Positions 10,397 to 22,099 of a DNA stretch of 64,000 nt are shown one piece after another. Source of the DNA: Cryptomeria japonica (Eukaryota; Streptophyta; Pinopsida; Cupressales; Cupressaceae); NCBI RefSeq assembly GCF_030272615.1, contig NC_081412.1:104708796-104772795 (forward strand). Direction: 5' to 3'. The notes under the pieces were generated by a model. It saw only the letters and a program-made list of their open reading frames with translations. It had not been told where the DNA came from and did not search any database. The position numbers and the translations under genes are program-made. The first letter of the stretch is position 1; every line of letters begins with the position of its first letter.

Positions 10397-13300
10397 TGTT
10401 GGTTGCCCAGAATGCACTTGGTGGGGTTTTTGCACTACCCCCAAGGATAGAAACCAAACTGGGCCCTCGAATCATGTATGAAGAGGCCAACCTCCAGAAC
10501 ATTTAGAAAACTCAGGGACTTGGACCATCAATATAACAAGGATTTTTTGATTATCCTTCTACACTTTGGGATCTGCAAAACCCGAGAGGGTGTTCCCTTA
10601 ATTATTTTGAAATCTCCACACCACACTTGCAAGTGACATTAAAACAAAGCAGATGGTCTCACTCCTAAAAGGGGGCTCAAACAAAGAGGAAGAATGCTAT
10701 AGAGTGGCTATCTCTCAGGGATCCTCAACCTACTTTGGACCATAAGACAGCCTTTTGAGAAGTAGCATCATATATAGAAAATAAAAAGATATTCTAATAT
10801 TATCAAAGCTATGCAAGTTGTCAATGGGTTATGAATAAAGAAATGTCATAGAAAAATGACTGTAAGTAGCGATCACTATCTTATCCATTGTGCAAATAAA
10901 ATTGTAGAATGCAAGATAAAAATGCAATAGAAATCTTAGTCTTATAGCTAAAGATCTCAAGATAACACTGCCTTACAATGTATCTCATCTATCTATCCCA
11001 ACCCAAAATACTTATCGGAATCCCTATATAAGCCTCCTTAGTTTGTAAATCCTATCTAAGTAGTTTAATTGACCCCTTAGGTCAGAGCGTAACATAGAAG
11101 AAACATGCATCACAACAATCCAAAGATCAAGAAAAACCCTTGATCTTACTCATTTAAAAACATAACAAAATCATACACTAGAGAAAATGAATTTGGATAA
11201 TACTTTCATTCTTTTCATAAGATATTTTCTATTACAAATTACATTTCATATAACTCCTTCAAGAACCTACAAAAAACTAAGATGCAAAACCCATTTTAAT
11301 TGTTCATAAAATTCCTATTACATGACCAAGGATTTGAATCCAAGCTTCTAGACCAAATTTATCGACCCTTGTCTCACAGCCCTAATTTCTCTTTTATAGA
11401 AAAAAGGGAGCAACAAGCTTCAGGCCAGAGGAGACACTTGTTACAAGCTTATAATATCTCTTGTTAATTTGTTACAAAATATTCCTCAGTCTCCCAAAAG
11501 ATTGTCCATGCTAGTGGTAATGATGAAGTAGAACCAAAATTCCCAACTACATTTTGGTAGAAACAAAAACCTTTAAGTCGTGCCACTATCACCCTTGATG
11601 GACTGTGAGATGCACCTTGATATTTTACAAAGTATTTCCCCCTTCTCAAAGAGGGTTTAGATACCGACAAGAAGTAAAATAACCCCTCCAATAAAAGAGG
11701 AGTTCAAGCCTTTATGCCTAGGATCAGAGAAAGTGGAAATATAATCTTGTAGAGGAACATAAAAGGAGGAGAAGTGGTTGCAGCTTGGATTTCATTGCAA
11801 AAAAGATTGGCTGCCAACTCCTTCCCAGCCATATTTTTCTCCCATTCCTTCATGATGCTTCTTCTTTAATTCTCTGCCAATGAGTGACAGAGAGGAGGTA
11901 GAGGATGTGCCATGCAGGGCTTGTTCTAGAAAGAAATATATTGCAAGCCTCCATTGACTATCCTCTCCAATTCCAAAAATCCATCGACTATAAGCCCACT
12001 AATTCCAATAGGAAATCCATCTAGTATCACAAAGTTCAGTGTAACTTCTAGCATGATACTGCTCAAAGATCATTTTCATCTTGTTCAAAACCTTTTGAGA
12101 AGATAATAAATTATTTGTTCTTTCTACCAATTGAAGACACCACATGACCATATTTATAATGAAAATACCTCTCTTGGTGGTGTTCACGCATGGGAAAAAA
12201 CATGATTCCAATTCTTTTCTACTCATCCTACCAGAAAATGGATTCTTAAAATTATATTCATCGAATCAAGAACATCGTTAGACTCAAACTGCCAATTCAC
12301 TGTCTTCTGACCAAGTTCACTTTACATGAATGATTTGGTTTCTGATTTCTTGATTTTCTGCCTCACAGTGAGAATCTATGACAATATGCATCCTATGATT
12401 TTGTTGATAGGTCATTGATGACCTTGCTTCCAACTCATAAATCATCCTTATCTCTTTCTATGGTGGAAATGAAAACTTGCAGATTTTGCCACCTCAAGTA
12501 TTGCCAGTTTTGTCCTACTAATATGACTCAACCCAAGAAAACACCTCTCAAATCAGCATTTTGAGAGTTGGTTAGTATCCACTTATCTTGACTTGTCTCT
12601 ATTTATTCCATGTCGACAGGCCTATTTTTTTATGCCTTTTCTTTCCTACGTGAACAACAATGAAACCATCTGAATCACTCATTTTGAAAACTTTCTTTGT
12701 TTCCACCATTGATTTGTCCAGCACAGCATATCGCATGATCACCATCAATCAATATTGATATTTGCCTTCCAATGTAGCAAGTGGTCCCATTAAAACTTGA
12801 TAAAGTACTACCAAAGCATCTTTGAGTATCTACTCTATCAGTTGCCCTGCTATCAGACTCGTTCGACCTACCTAGGACATGTGGCATCATCTCGTGATGT
12901 CACGGTCCTTAATCTCCCTACATCTTTCATCACGAGACTGTGACTATCGTCAAATCTGCTCATTCATTACGTGTGGCTTATAAAGTACACCCAATACTTG
13001 TCGTTATCCTTCAAGCATCTTTTTTCGCTTGGGTCATAACATCTCTGTCTATTCGAAACATTTGCAAATTCATGGGACCTTTAGTTGCACGATATTTAAT
13101 CAAGGAGATATAAGACAAAATATCAAAGTCAGACTTAGGGAAAATGAAAACCTGAAGAAACATGAAAAAAGGGGCCTGACCATATTAAGAAAGGCTTAGA
13201 AAGGCTGGTAGAAGATAACACCTAGGAAAATAATGAGATCCCCTTTTGACGATGGAACAGACCCTCATGCTTAAAATAAAAAAGGTAATGTAAGTTTATA

Positions 13301-13474
13301 ATAGGTTTGGGTTTTCTAAAACAAAAAGCTCACTCAGGAATATAAAAATTTGAAAACCCTAAGGGCAAAAACAGAGAGCAATAGTGATTCAGAATGAACA
13401 AAATCATGTCAAGAACACCACATTTTTGTATAGTCATTTTCAAAACTATCAATGGCTCTAGTTGGGGTTGATCA
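10397..13474. other. unclassified DNA, probably another retroelement
   Basis: About 3.1 kb between the broken 3' LTR of H and the start of E. It opens with TGTTGGTTGCCCAG, LTR-like, right at the point where H stops. I find no domain I can name. Minus-strand frames at 11464-11691, 11999-12226 and 12675-12890 are short and unrecognised. A short inverted arrangement of a TCTCGTGATG motif occurs near 12892-12950. The rest of H's LTR does not reappear before 13475, so this unit is itself probably interrupted by E. Identity is unknown. Confidence 0.4.
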
Positions 13475-13623
13475 TGTTGGAATTATGTTGTCATTGATGT
13501 CAACCGATATGAGATTACCACCAGTAGTAGAGATGGATGTGCAACACTGCTATCAAGGAGTATAGGATGTGATATCTTTGATATTGCCTTGTGTTGTAGA
13601 AAACCGGTAAACCAGGAAGGAAA

Positions 13624-13719
13624 GAACAAGTGGCCAATGGAGTCATCAATACACAAGTTAGTGCCTGACTTGAACAAGTGGCTAATGGAGTCATCAATAC
13701 ACAAGTTAGTGCTTGACTT
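13624..13719 (+). repeat. 48-bp tandem duplication inside E 5' LTR
   Basis: The 48-bp unit beginning GAACAAGTGGCCAATGG is present twice in succession (13624-13671, 13672-13719). The 3' LTR has a single copy near 61770-61817. The duplication therefore arose after E inserted. Confidence 0.85.
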
Positions 13720-15292
13720 GTTTGACGAGATAGAGAAGTGTTTGAGTGGTTGTTTGTGTTGAAGAGACTAGATCACATCAACACTAGAGGAGAAGAATGA
13801 ACAGGCCATCGATATACCATGAGGTTGTAGAACAACAGGACTCTCACCGAATGAAGTTGCAGTCATCATGAGAAACAATGACTAAAAGTGAATGTGCTCA
13901 CTTCAAATCACATGTGCCTATTTGAAAAGATGCTACACAAACAAGGAAGTCACATGAATAGCATTACAGGATGTAGAAGGCAAGGTGTCACTCCACCTAT
14001 AAGTGGAGATTATCTCTTATTATGCACTATATGCATAAGTGTGAAAAGGTGAAGGCAAGTACTTGAAGTCTCACATGGAATCCACCAGTGAATTGAGGGA
14101 ATGCCTTAAGTACATGAGATCAGGACCGACAAAGAAGGCATGTTGAGATACCAGTTTAGAGGAAGTGAGAAGTGTTTGTCACCTTGACAAACTAGTAGAG
14201 GAATGAACAAAATTGATCGAAGAAAAGGTAAGGCTAAGCAGATGCAACCAAAAATAGATTGACCTGATTAAAGATGGATTTTTGTGAAGGTTGATGGCAT
14301 GTCTCATCAAGAGTGGTAACTGATATGTAAGTTCATCGTTAATATGGACAAGGTGTTGATACTTGATGGAATTTGCATGCATAGGTCTATCATATCTGAA
14401 GACTAGTTTGACAGTCACACCTACAAATCAAGAAAGGTCATGACAAGAAGGACAATTGGTAGGGTGTCATATGCCAGTATGGTTTGCTTATCGGTAGATG
14501 GAACCAGATGCTTGAATTTTTGATGACTAGGCATGAACTGATAGAATAGTGTGATGAGGTGGATACTGACAGTGATGCCAAGAAAGGATGAAATTGAAAA
14601 TGTGCATGAGGTGGCGAACCTTCATCAGATAAAGATGGAATGTACATCGATGGAGTAGGTGTAGAGTTGACCGACTGTGATAAAAGGTCCCACAAATCAT
14701 GAGACATGTTGCAGATTGTTGCAGGGGTTTGTGGCTTGAGGTCTGAAGTACAACTATGAGCCACCTAAGGGTGATTGAAGAAATCAAGGCAATGAAGGAA
14801 ACAACACGATAGATCTTGTGTGTTTTGACCAAGAGATCTGTTGTTGATAAAAGTAGATCACCAGAGATGGAAGGTGTGATCTAGGAGGTATGTAAATGGG
14901 AAAGTTGTACAGATAGGTTGTTTGAAAGATCAAATCAGACAATATCTGATTGGATTTAGTTTTACTCAAGGGTGGTGAAGAAACCCTAACTGCCTGATTT
15001 TGAAATGGTCTTTTGGTGGGAAACCAGTCTATAAAGATGAAGGCAAAAGACATTGTAACATGTTGTTGTAGTAGAAGAATGTGGTGCTATTGCAAAGTGT
15101 GATACTTCTACAAGAAAGAGGAAATCATCTGAGTGTTTGATGAGCATCTGAGAAGTGAGTGAGAGTGAGGGAGAACCTAGCTGAAGAGTTCAATAGGTAG
15201 GAGAGAAGAGTTTGTAGTGTTTATACTAGTAGAGCAACATAAGTAAAGGAGGTTGCAGAGAAGGAAGACAAAGAACTAGCAGAGTGTTATAG

Positions 15293-15295
15293 TGA
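15293..15295. repeat. CACTA target-site duplication, left (TGA)
   Basis: TGA directly precedes the CACTA terminus and is repeated at 39377-39379. The uninterrupted 3' LTR of E has one TGA at 63353-63355. Three bases is the duplication length expected for CACTA elements. Confidence 0.85.
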
Positions 15296-15326
15296 CACTA
15301 ATACATTTGGCCTAGAATTCCAATGG
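15296..15326 (+). repeat. CACTA left terminal inverted repeat
   Basis: 31 bp starting CACTAATACATTTGG. It matches the reverse complement of 39346-39376 at most positions, with one gap on each side and a few substitutions. The terminal five bases are CACTA at both ends. Confidence 0.85.
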
Positions 15327-16417
15327 AGAAGGTATATTGTGAAAAAATTGATTTTTTTTTTTTAAATTACCTGCATTTGCCATAATTCGGACAATAATTC
15401 AATATATGTTTTCGACAGAGAAAGAATTGGTAATGACATTTATGTTTTTTACAAAAAGTGCCTGCGCTCATCGAAATTCTGACGACAATGGGCATTACTT
15501 AAAAAAAAAAGACCAAGACATTTGAAATCATTTTCGTGGCCTCTTCCCATTCTCACGTTGCCTCCCCAACAATGTATTCCTACCCACAGTTCCACCTCTA
15601 TCAAACCCCAACAACTGTATTGAGGTTGTGTCTGCATAATGCCATGACCAATTTTTTCTGGGAGGATGCAGCCATAACCTTTCTCGAGTGAGCTGAACAA
15701 TCCAATGAAACTGGCTACCTCGCATCCTAATGTGGGTTTTATATCTCAAACTGCTATTCGAGGATCTACATACAGAGTGAACAGAGTGAGCTAAAGATAA
15801 TGTAGTATTGTTGGTCTTGCCTGCTTGTATAGAAGAATTAGGTTATTACTATGGATAGTTGTTGTTTTCTAAAGGAGAACGAAGCTATGAATGTCTTGCG
15901 ATAGAGGACCAGCGGAAGCAATGAATGTCTTGTGATAAAGGAAGATCAATAATCCACACCGGGTGTTCTTCACCACTATAGTTGAGGGCTTCCCAGTTCT
16001 TGCTAACTCTAGTTGGGCTTGATTTGCAACTATCTCCTCCCACACGAACACCTCGAGAGTAGTTTTTGAGGGAATGGGGCATAGTAGTTTAGGCGGCTTG
16101 ATCCACATAGTAGTTTCCTCCCCACCAGCACCAGTTTATAAATCCTCGAGGAACTATCTCCTCCACCAACTCTCTTCATCCCACCCACCCTGCATGAGGG
16201 CCCACCCAAGTACAAATTGGAGTTATAGGATCATAGGCATGGACCATTATAAAGGCAACAAAGGTAGTGACACCAGCAGGAGTAGACTGTATTGCACTTC
16301 CACACCCGCTTACGAAGAGATACAAGTGAAACCTAGGCTTCTGTTTAGCTCTCTATTTCTCAGGTGAGATAACAAGCCGCTAAATTTGGGGGTAGGGAAA
16401 AGAGGATTCCCATGGTG
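15327..16417. other. CACTA left subterminal zone and unassigned sequence
   Basis: 15327-15500 contains units such as AATTCGGACAA and ATCGAAATTCTGACGACA, similar in style to the right subterminal zone. From 15500 to 16417 the base composition is richer in GC than the surrounding LTR DNA, and overlapping short frames occur on both strands. None resembles a protein I know. It may be further captured host sequence upstream of the phosphorylase exon, but I cannot show this. Confidence 0.5.
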
Positions 16418-16576
16418 TTTTTTGGTGAACTAAATTGTGTCCTTGGCAATCAATCACAAATCGAATATCTTCAAGGATGTGCACTGACAAATGCAATTGG
16501 AAACCTTGGCATTACAGATGCATATGCTACTACTCTCAACAAGTTTGGTCATGACCTTGAGAATATAGTAGAGTAG
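16418..16576 (+). pseudogene. captured alpha-glucan (starch) phosphorylase exon
   Basis: One frame reads FFGELNCVLGNQSQIEYLQG and continues ALTNAIGNLGITDAYAT, NKFGHDLENIVE. This is the conserved N-terminal-domain segment of glycogen/starch phosphorylase (family motif EFLQGRALxNAIGNL, then DAYAxALxKLGxxLE and EQE). It most resembles the plastid-type plant enzyme, which builds or degrades alpha-1,4-glucan with glucose-1-phosphate. The frame ends at a TAG (16574-16576), probably a mutated CAG, directly followed by GTATAG at 16577, which looks like the native splice donor. It is therefore a genomic exon plus intron start, not a processed copy. The next exon (the DAALGNGGLGR block) is not found. 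It lies between the CACTA left end and copia A, so it is cargo of the CACTA element. It cannot be functional. Confidence 0.85.
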
Positions 16577-17004
16577 GTATAGTTATCTATTAGTTTTATG
16601 ATTTTAGTTTATTTGTATCAGAAAAACATATTATAGTTTCTCATTTCTTATTCTAGTACTTGGTCACACGAATGGTGTATACTTACTCTGTGTTCTCCAT
16701 ATTAATGGTCCCCTCTTAAGTAGACAGCACCAGGAAACATGTAATGATAGTTTATTAATATAAATAAATTATTCAATTGTACCCAAGTTCTTACGAAATG
16801 CAATGTACTTGTTATATGTGAATCACTTCAAGTGCATTGCTAGGGAAGGACAAGAACACCATCGGTTAAACCTAGCATGTCATAGTGCAATTTACAGATT
16901 GTGGCCTCTTCATGAGTAGCTCACTTTATGCTTTCACATTCCATTTCCAATCACATAAGGCACATAATAGCATCACTTGCATCTTGAATCCTTGAGCAAG
17001 AGTG
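16577..17004. other. presumed phosphorylase intron and CACTA interior
   Basis: AT-rich, non-coding. It begins with a plausible splice donor and has no clear acceptor followed by phosphorylase coding sequence before copia A starts. Nothing else recognised. Confidence 0.4.
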
Positions 17005-17009
17005 GAGCT
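17005..17009. repeat. TSD of element A, left (GAGCT)
   Basis: GAGCT precedes the LTR start and is repeated at 30259-30263, directly after the other LTR. Five bases, as expected for a copia integrase. Confidence 0.85.
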
Positions 17010-18064
17010 TGTTAGGTCCTGGAGACAACTGAGAGGGGGGGGGTGAATCAGTTGTCCAATAAATTCAACCAGAATTAACTTAACCAAAACTTAATGCTTA
17101 ATACTGGTAAACCAACCTTTATGTCGATACACAGTCTTAACAGTTAATTGAAATACCGGTAAAGATTAATGCATGAAACAAAAAGACAACAACATCCACA
17201 ACACATAACACCAATGTTTGTACGTGGAAACCCTGTAAGGGGAAAAACCATGGTGAGAAGCCTTACCCATAATCAAATGATACTACTATAGATAATATGT
17301 GTTTACAATATGGATTCTGCACATGCAGAAAGGCCAGCTACGTAGAGCTCACTTCTCAATCACAAAATGAGAGTCACGTTGACTACAATTGGATGGTTAA
17401 ATCCAATGATAATGTACTGCATAAAATAGCATCTTCATATGCTGGATTTAGTATCGATGTAGTTCTGATTGCCTTCACAAAACCCTCCTTCAACCTTCAA
17501 ATGATGTCTGCATGTATAGCTCTACTTATTTTTGCATATACTCTATTACAATTCTTTTTCCCAATCGCATATCATTCTTACAAATAAGATCTTACATATA
17601 TATCATAACCTAAGATGAATTGAATAGGTTGGCTCACTAAAAGATATTACAATAAAATCAATATCCAATCCATGATGTTGGCTCAAATGCATTTACAACA
17701 ATAATAAATCATTTCCATAATGTGCCATGCTGATCTGGAATAGATAAATCTATCGATGCTTATCCTAGACCTATTTTTGGTAACAACAAATAAGCAAACC
17801 CGAATAAACAAATAACCAAATCTCCAAAACCAAGTGATCAAATAATTTCTTTGACATAGCCAAGTAGTTTCCAAGTCATTCCAAGTGTCAGTGAACAATA
17901 TAATTTACCAGTGAACGAAATACCAGTTTCTTACATAATTCTCTATCTTGTCGGTGGACATAACCAAAATCTCCAAGTGTCGATAAGTGTTGACAAGTGA
18001 TGACAAGATTGACAAGTGTTGACATCAATGAAAAAACCATATCAACATATCCAAAATACCAACA
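17010..18064 (-). repeat. 3' LTR of element A
   Basis: Aligns over its length with 29190-30258. In element orientation it starts TGTTGGTATTTTGG and ends GGACCTAACA. A run of G (plus strand) followed by TGAATCAG lies near the end, as in the other LTRs of this window. Confidence 0.92.
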
Positions 18065-18080
18065 ATCTCCCCCTTTGGCA
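18065..18080 (-). promoter_or_regulatory. polypurine tract of element A
   Basis: Plus strand AATCTCCCCCTTTGGC, i.e. CCAAAGGGGGAGATT in element orientation, abutting the 3' LTR. It would prime plus-strand DNA synthesis. Confidence 0.85.
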
Positions 18081-18430
18081 ATGATGGCAACACAAGATGG
18101 AAAAACCATCAAAGTGCCAAAACAGAAATGCCAAAAACTAAAAAGCAACAATCTCCCAAAGAGATCATTAACCAGAAATAAAAAATCCATAATATCTCTT
18201 CCCAAAGGATAAAGTCTCTCCCCCTAGGAATAATATGTGTTATTCATGTGTTTTTGTATATCAATCTCTCCCCCTTTGACATCAAATTCCAAAGCAATAC
18301 AAAACCAAATACAAAATACCAATTCATTCAATATACCAACTACTCCTCCTTAGAAGTAGCTCTCCTCATCAAATTCAGAATAAAAGATTTTTCTATTAAT
18401 TTTGTCGGTTGATGATAAAACATCAACTGT

Positions 18431-18811
18431 CTAAGTCTCTACCGGTGGGGGAAGGACTCCAAGTTGCTCTTTGCGATACTCAAATGTTTCCTTAGGCAAA
18501 GGCTTTGTAAAAATATCTGCAATCTGCTCTTTAGTATTTACATAAACCAATTTCACTTCTTTTGCTTCAACATTCTCCTTTAGAAAGTTTAGGTTGATAG
18601 AAAAATGTTTAGTTTTAGAGTGAAGTACTGGGTTCTTTGATATATCAATTGTTGTTGTATTGTCACAGTAAATAGTGATAGGTTCTTTGCAATTCACCTT
18701 TATGTCCTTCAACATTTGCTTGATCCATAATACTTGTGTACAGCTAGTTGCTGCTGCAACATATTCTGATTCTGTTCTTGATAAACTTGTACAACTCTGT
18801 TTCTTGCTCAA
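18431..18811 (-). pseudogene. copia RNase H (element A)
   Basis: Frame of 126 codons: SKKQSCTSLSRTESEYVAAA (the SLSxxExEY motif), YCDNTTTIDISKNP with the catalytic Asp, KTKHFSINLNFLKE, and the terminal EQIADIFTKPLPKETFEY block typical of the end of copia pol. The frame opens right after a stop that replaces the expected Trp before LSKKQ, so the reverse transcriptase frame at 18812-19219 is continuous with it apart from that one stop. It ends in VLPPPVET and a stop. Confidence 0.9.
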
Positions 18812-19726
18812 CTATGAAATTAGTCTGCTACCAAAAAAAAATACTCCATCAGTGGTGCTTTCTCTGTCATCCACATCTCTTTCCCAATTAGCATCTGTGT
18901 ATGCATATAAGTCAAAATTTTCATCTCTAGGATACCACAAACCAAGATTTGTAGTGCCTTGTAGGTACCGGAAAATCCTTTTTACTGTTGATTCATAATT
19001 TTCTTTAGGATTACTCTGAAATCTTGAAACAATACATACTGCATTCATATTATCTGGTCTTGTTTGTGTCAAATATAGTAAACCTCCTATCATAGATTTG
19101 TATCCAGTTGGGTTAATAGGTGTAGATTCATCCTTCAAATATAATTTATCATTTGTAGTCATAGGTGTGCTTACCGGTTTACAATTCTCCATGCCAGATT
19201 TATTTAGTAATTCCTTCAAGTACTTAGATTGACATAGGAATATACCTTTATTAGTTTGTGAAATCTACAATCCTAAAAAGAATTTTATCTCTCCAATCAT
19301 AGACATTTCAAATTCTTGCTGCATTTTGTTAGAATAGTCTTTACACAGACCATCTTCTCCTCCAAAGATTATATCATCAACAAAAAATTCAATAACCAAG
19401 ATGTCATCATTAGTCACTTTGTAGTATAGATTACTATCAGCATTACCTTTTGTGTAACCAAGCTTCAAAAGATATTTGTCCAATCTTGCATACCAATCTC
19501 TTGGAGCTTGCTTCAACCCATATAAAGCTTTCCTTAACCTGGAAACCATGTTTTTGTCAACTATCAAAGAAAATCCATCAGGTTGCTCAATGTAAACTTC
19601 TTCTTCAAGATTTCCATTCAAAAATACACATTTAACATCTATTTGATATACTTTATAGTTCTTGTGTGCTGCAAAAGCCAATAATAGTCTTACTGCCTCA
19701 ATTCTAGCTACCGGTGCAAAGGTTTC
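18812..19726 (-). pseudogene. copia reverse transcriptase, C-terminal two-thirds (element A)
   Basis: 19265-19681 encodes FAAHKNYKVYQIDVKCVFLN, VYIEQPDGF, ALYGLKQAPRDWYARLDKYL and the catalytic box FFVDDIIFGGED, then IKFFLGL and a stop. 18812-19219 carries MKELLNKSGMENCKPVSTPM and YKSMIGGLLYLTQTRPD, the thumb and connection. The upstream end is cut at 19726 by element B within the segment encoding FAPVARIEA. The missing N-terminal part resumes beyond B at 27485, which shows the two halves were one gene. Confidence 0.92.
19722..19726. repeat. TSD of element B, left (GTTTC)
   Basis: GTTTC precedes element B and recurs at 27480-27484. Removing B and one copy rejoins the reverse transcriptase sequence of A. 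Confidence 0.9.
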
Positions 19727-21202
19727 TATAAATTTCTAATGCCAATAGCTAACAAGATGAGGGGGGGGGGGTGAATCATACAAACTTAATCTTCCATCAA
19801 ATCAACATATTCAACCTCAGTAACTTAAATTTCAACAATATAACCAAAAACTGCTAAACATGCTAACTCATAAATACATAATCATCATAACACATATAAC
19901 ACCAGATTTAATGTGGAAACCCAAATAGGGAAAAACCACTGTGGGATTTCGGACCCACTAAGAAAAATACTCTTCTAGAGTATGCTCGGTTAAAAGAAAA
20001 TCCTATTAAAGACTACAAACACATTGCTAGATGTGACCCAGTTAAGGGATTTCCCTCAGATCTGTTAGGATCTTCACTTTGTTAGAAGTGACCTTGTCAA
20101 AGGATTTCAAACACTCATTTAGAATTTTACCTTGCTAGAGGGTTTACAAATAAGACTGTTAAGTCCACTCGGTTAAGAGATTTTCTATCACTTACAAAAT
20201 AAACAACAGTAATAAAATATATCTGAAACTTCACATCTAAAATGCTAAAGTAGATTCTATTTTGCTCAAAACAATCTTGTCATAGGACTTATCTTGTCCC
20301 TCTATTGGGCTTCTTACTCTCTTATTCAAATAGGTCTTCAAGCTTCTATGCTCGGTAATCACTATGTAGCATCCCTGTGCTTACACTTGCCCATATACTT
20401 TTTTCATCAATAATTTCTTATTTATAAACAATTTTCTAACTGCATAATCTCCTTGATCACATTTCCCATGATCAATCTTAACCTTCAGATCATTAATCTT
20501 GACTAGGTTCATTGTATCCTTCGATCTGAAAATGTTTTACCTCACCTTGGAACTTACATTCCTTCCTAGGAACTTGTGCTAGGTTATTACAGTTCAATCT
20601 GTGTTGTAGATCTTCCTCTTGATTTTCCATTGCCGTAGATTCTTAACAAACTTCTACATGACATATCAATCATTTATTCATCTCCAGCTCATTAGCATCC
20701 TTCATTAAATAATTCTTTTATCCATCCAATGCGATCTGTCATAACTCGGTTGCAACTCAATAAATACTAAACTTTACTCGGTAGACATCCTACCTTCATT
20801 AACCAATATCAATAACCTTAGGGTTTACCGACTAGGTTCTTTGCTCGGTGACATAGTATAGTATTAACCTTACAATCAACAACATATGTAGGATATCAAA
20901 ACAATCTAAACATCATGATCTCATCACTGTCTAACTCAGTAATAGTTGTGCATTGAATAACTTATTTCTCCCATTATTCATCATATTCTCCATGTCTTTT
21001 ACCGACATCTTTTCTCTTCAACTCAATCTTCTCAAGATATGGCAACATCATACTGAATCAGAAAATCAATTTTTTGACATCAATGACAAAATAATGTTAT
21101 AAAGATAGTTATCATCCTTCTTTAGTTATATCAACAATCTTCAACAACCTTCTCAATATCCTTAATGAATATCAACAATCTCCTTCTATTGAAATGCCAA
21201 CA
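19727..21202 (-). repeat. 3' LTR of element B
   Basis: Aligns with 26000-27479 over about 1.48 kb with scattered substitutions and very few indels. In element orientation it starts TGTTGGCATTTCAATAG. At the other end the plus strand reads TATAAATTTCTAATG against TGTAAAGTTTTGATG in the 5' LTR. Confidence 0.92.
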
Positions 21203-21218
21203 ATCTCCCCCTTTGGCA
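21203..21218 (-). promoter_or_regulatory. polypurine tract of element B
   Basis: Plus strand ATCTCCCCCTTTGGCA; in element orientation TGCCAAAGGGGGAGAT, directly before the 3' LTR. Confidence 0.85.
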
Positions 21219-21748
21219 TTGGTGGCGAAACCAACAATTAAATGGTAATACCAACAAGACATTCAAATTGATTCGGATTCAGATTGTTGTTAGACTTCTC
21301 CTTTTATCCTTGAGCTGTTAAAAATCATCTGAAGTCTTCTAGGCTTTCTCCCTCTTTCATTAGTCTTCTGAGTTGTCTTGCATTTAATCTTCTCCCTTTT
21401 TCAGTAATCTTCTCCCAATGTCATTAGTCTTCTATTATTTTCTTCTTCATTTAGGGCTTTACCTATTTAGTCTACCATTTAGTCTTCTCCCCCTTTGACA
21501 ACAATGCCAAAAAGTAAAAGAACTAAATCATGAGCTCTTATGTTGTGAAGTGCTTGCTTTTGCTATGTTACACATGTATCATTTCAGTCTCGGTCAGAGC
21601 AACCTTTCCTTCAATACTATTTCCTATATTCTATTCCTTGATCACTTTCCTGCACACTTTTAGAAAACCTCCTAAAGTGCATAAATCAACATCAATCCAC
21701 ACATAATATTCTGTAGATTCATCGAATTGATGTTGTCACCGAACTCTG

Positions 21749-22099
21749 TCAGTGAGTAGAAGATAGGGGTAGGACCCCTAACTTGCTTCTGAGATATTCA
21801 AAAGTGTCCCTTGGAAGTGGCTTTGTGAAGATGTCTGCTATTTGCTCCTTTGAACTAATATATTCTAGCACAATGTTCTTCTCTTGAACTTCTTCTCTGA
21901 GATAATGATACTTTATAGAGATATGCTTTGTCTTAGAGTGCATTACTAGATTCTTTGAATTGTTAATGGCACTCGTATTATCACAGAATATAGTTACTGG
22001 CTCGGTAGCTTTCTCATTTATACCTTCCAATAGTTGCTTGATCCATGCTATATTGGTACAATTCAATGCTATAGCAACATATTCAGCTTTTGCTGTTGA
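21749..22099 (-). pseudogene. copia RNase H (element B)
   Basis: Encodes NCTNIAWIKQLLEGINEKAT, then TIFCDNTSAINNSKN with the catalytic Asp, KTKHISIKYHYLREEV and the terminal EQIADIFTKPLPRDTFEYL, ending in VLPLSSTH and a stop. One stop separates it from the upstream frame ending SWLSKKQGCIS; apart from that it continues the reverse transcriptase in the same order as element A. Nearly intact. Confidence 0.9.

Larger units (their letters stand above)
13475..15295 (+). repeat. 5' LTR of element E, piece 1
   Basis: Aligns throughout with 61619-63355, for example GTAGTAGAGATGGA, ACACAAGTTAGTGCCT and AGGAGGTTGCAGAGAAGG. Similarity stops at 15295 exactly where the CACTA terminus begins. The matching point in the 3' LTR is at 63353-63355, where the TGA target site occurs once. 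Confidence 0.9.

Noticed and set aside
12675-12890. Minus-strand frame with SILIDGDHA, possible gypsy protease
   Set aside because: Only a few residues resemble the LIDGGS loop, and neither flanking motif (LLG-type) nor neighbouring domains are present.
13483-13704. Overlapping minus-strand frames with a repeated IDDSISHLF-like peptide
   Set aside because: Shadow of the 48-bp tandem duplication in the E LTR.
14179-15053. Chain of minus-strand frames of 80-108 codons
   Set aside because: They lie in the E LTR; the copy at 61619-63540 does not keep them open.
15449-16215. Minus-strand frames of 60-83 codons near the CACTA left end
   Set aside because: Overlapping in several frames, without a recognisable domain; could be captured host DNA but no identity can be supported.
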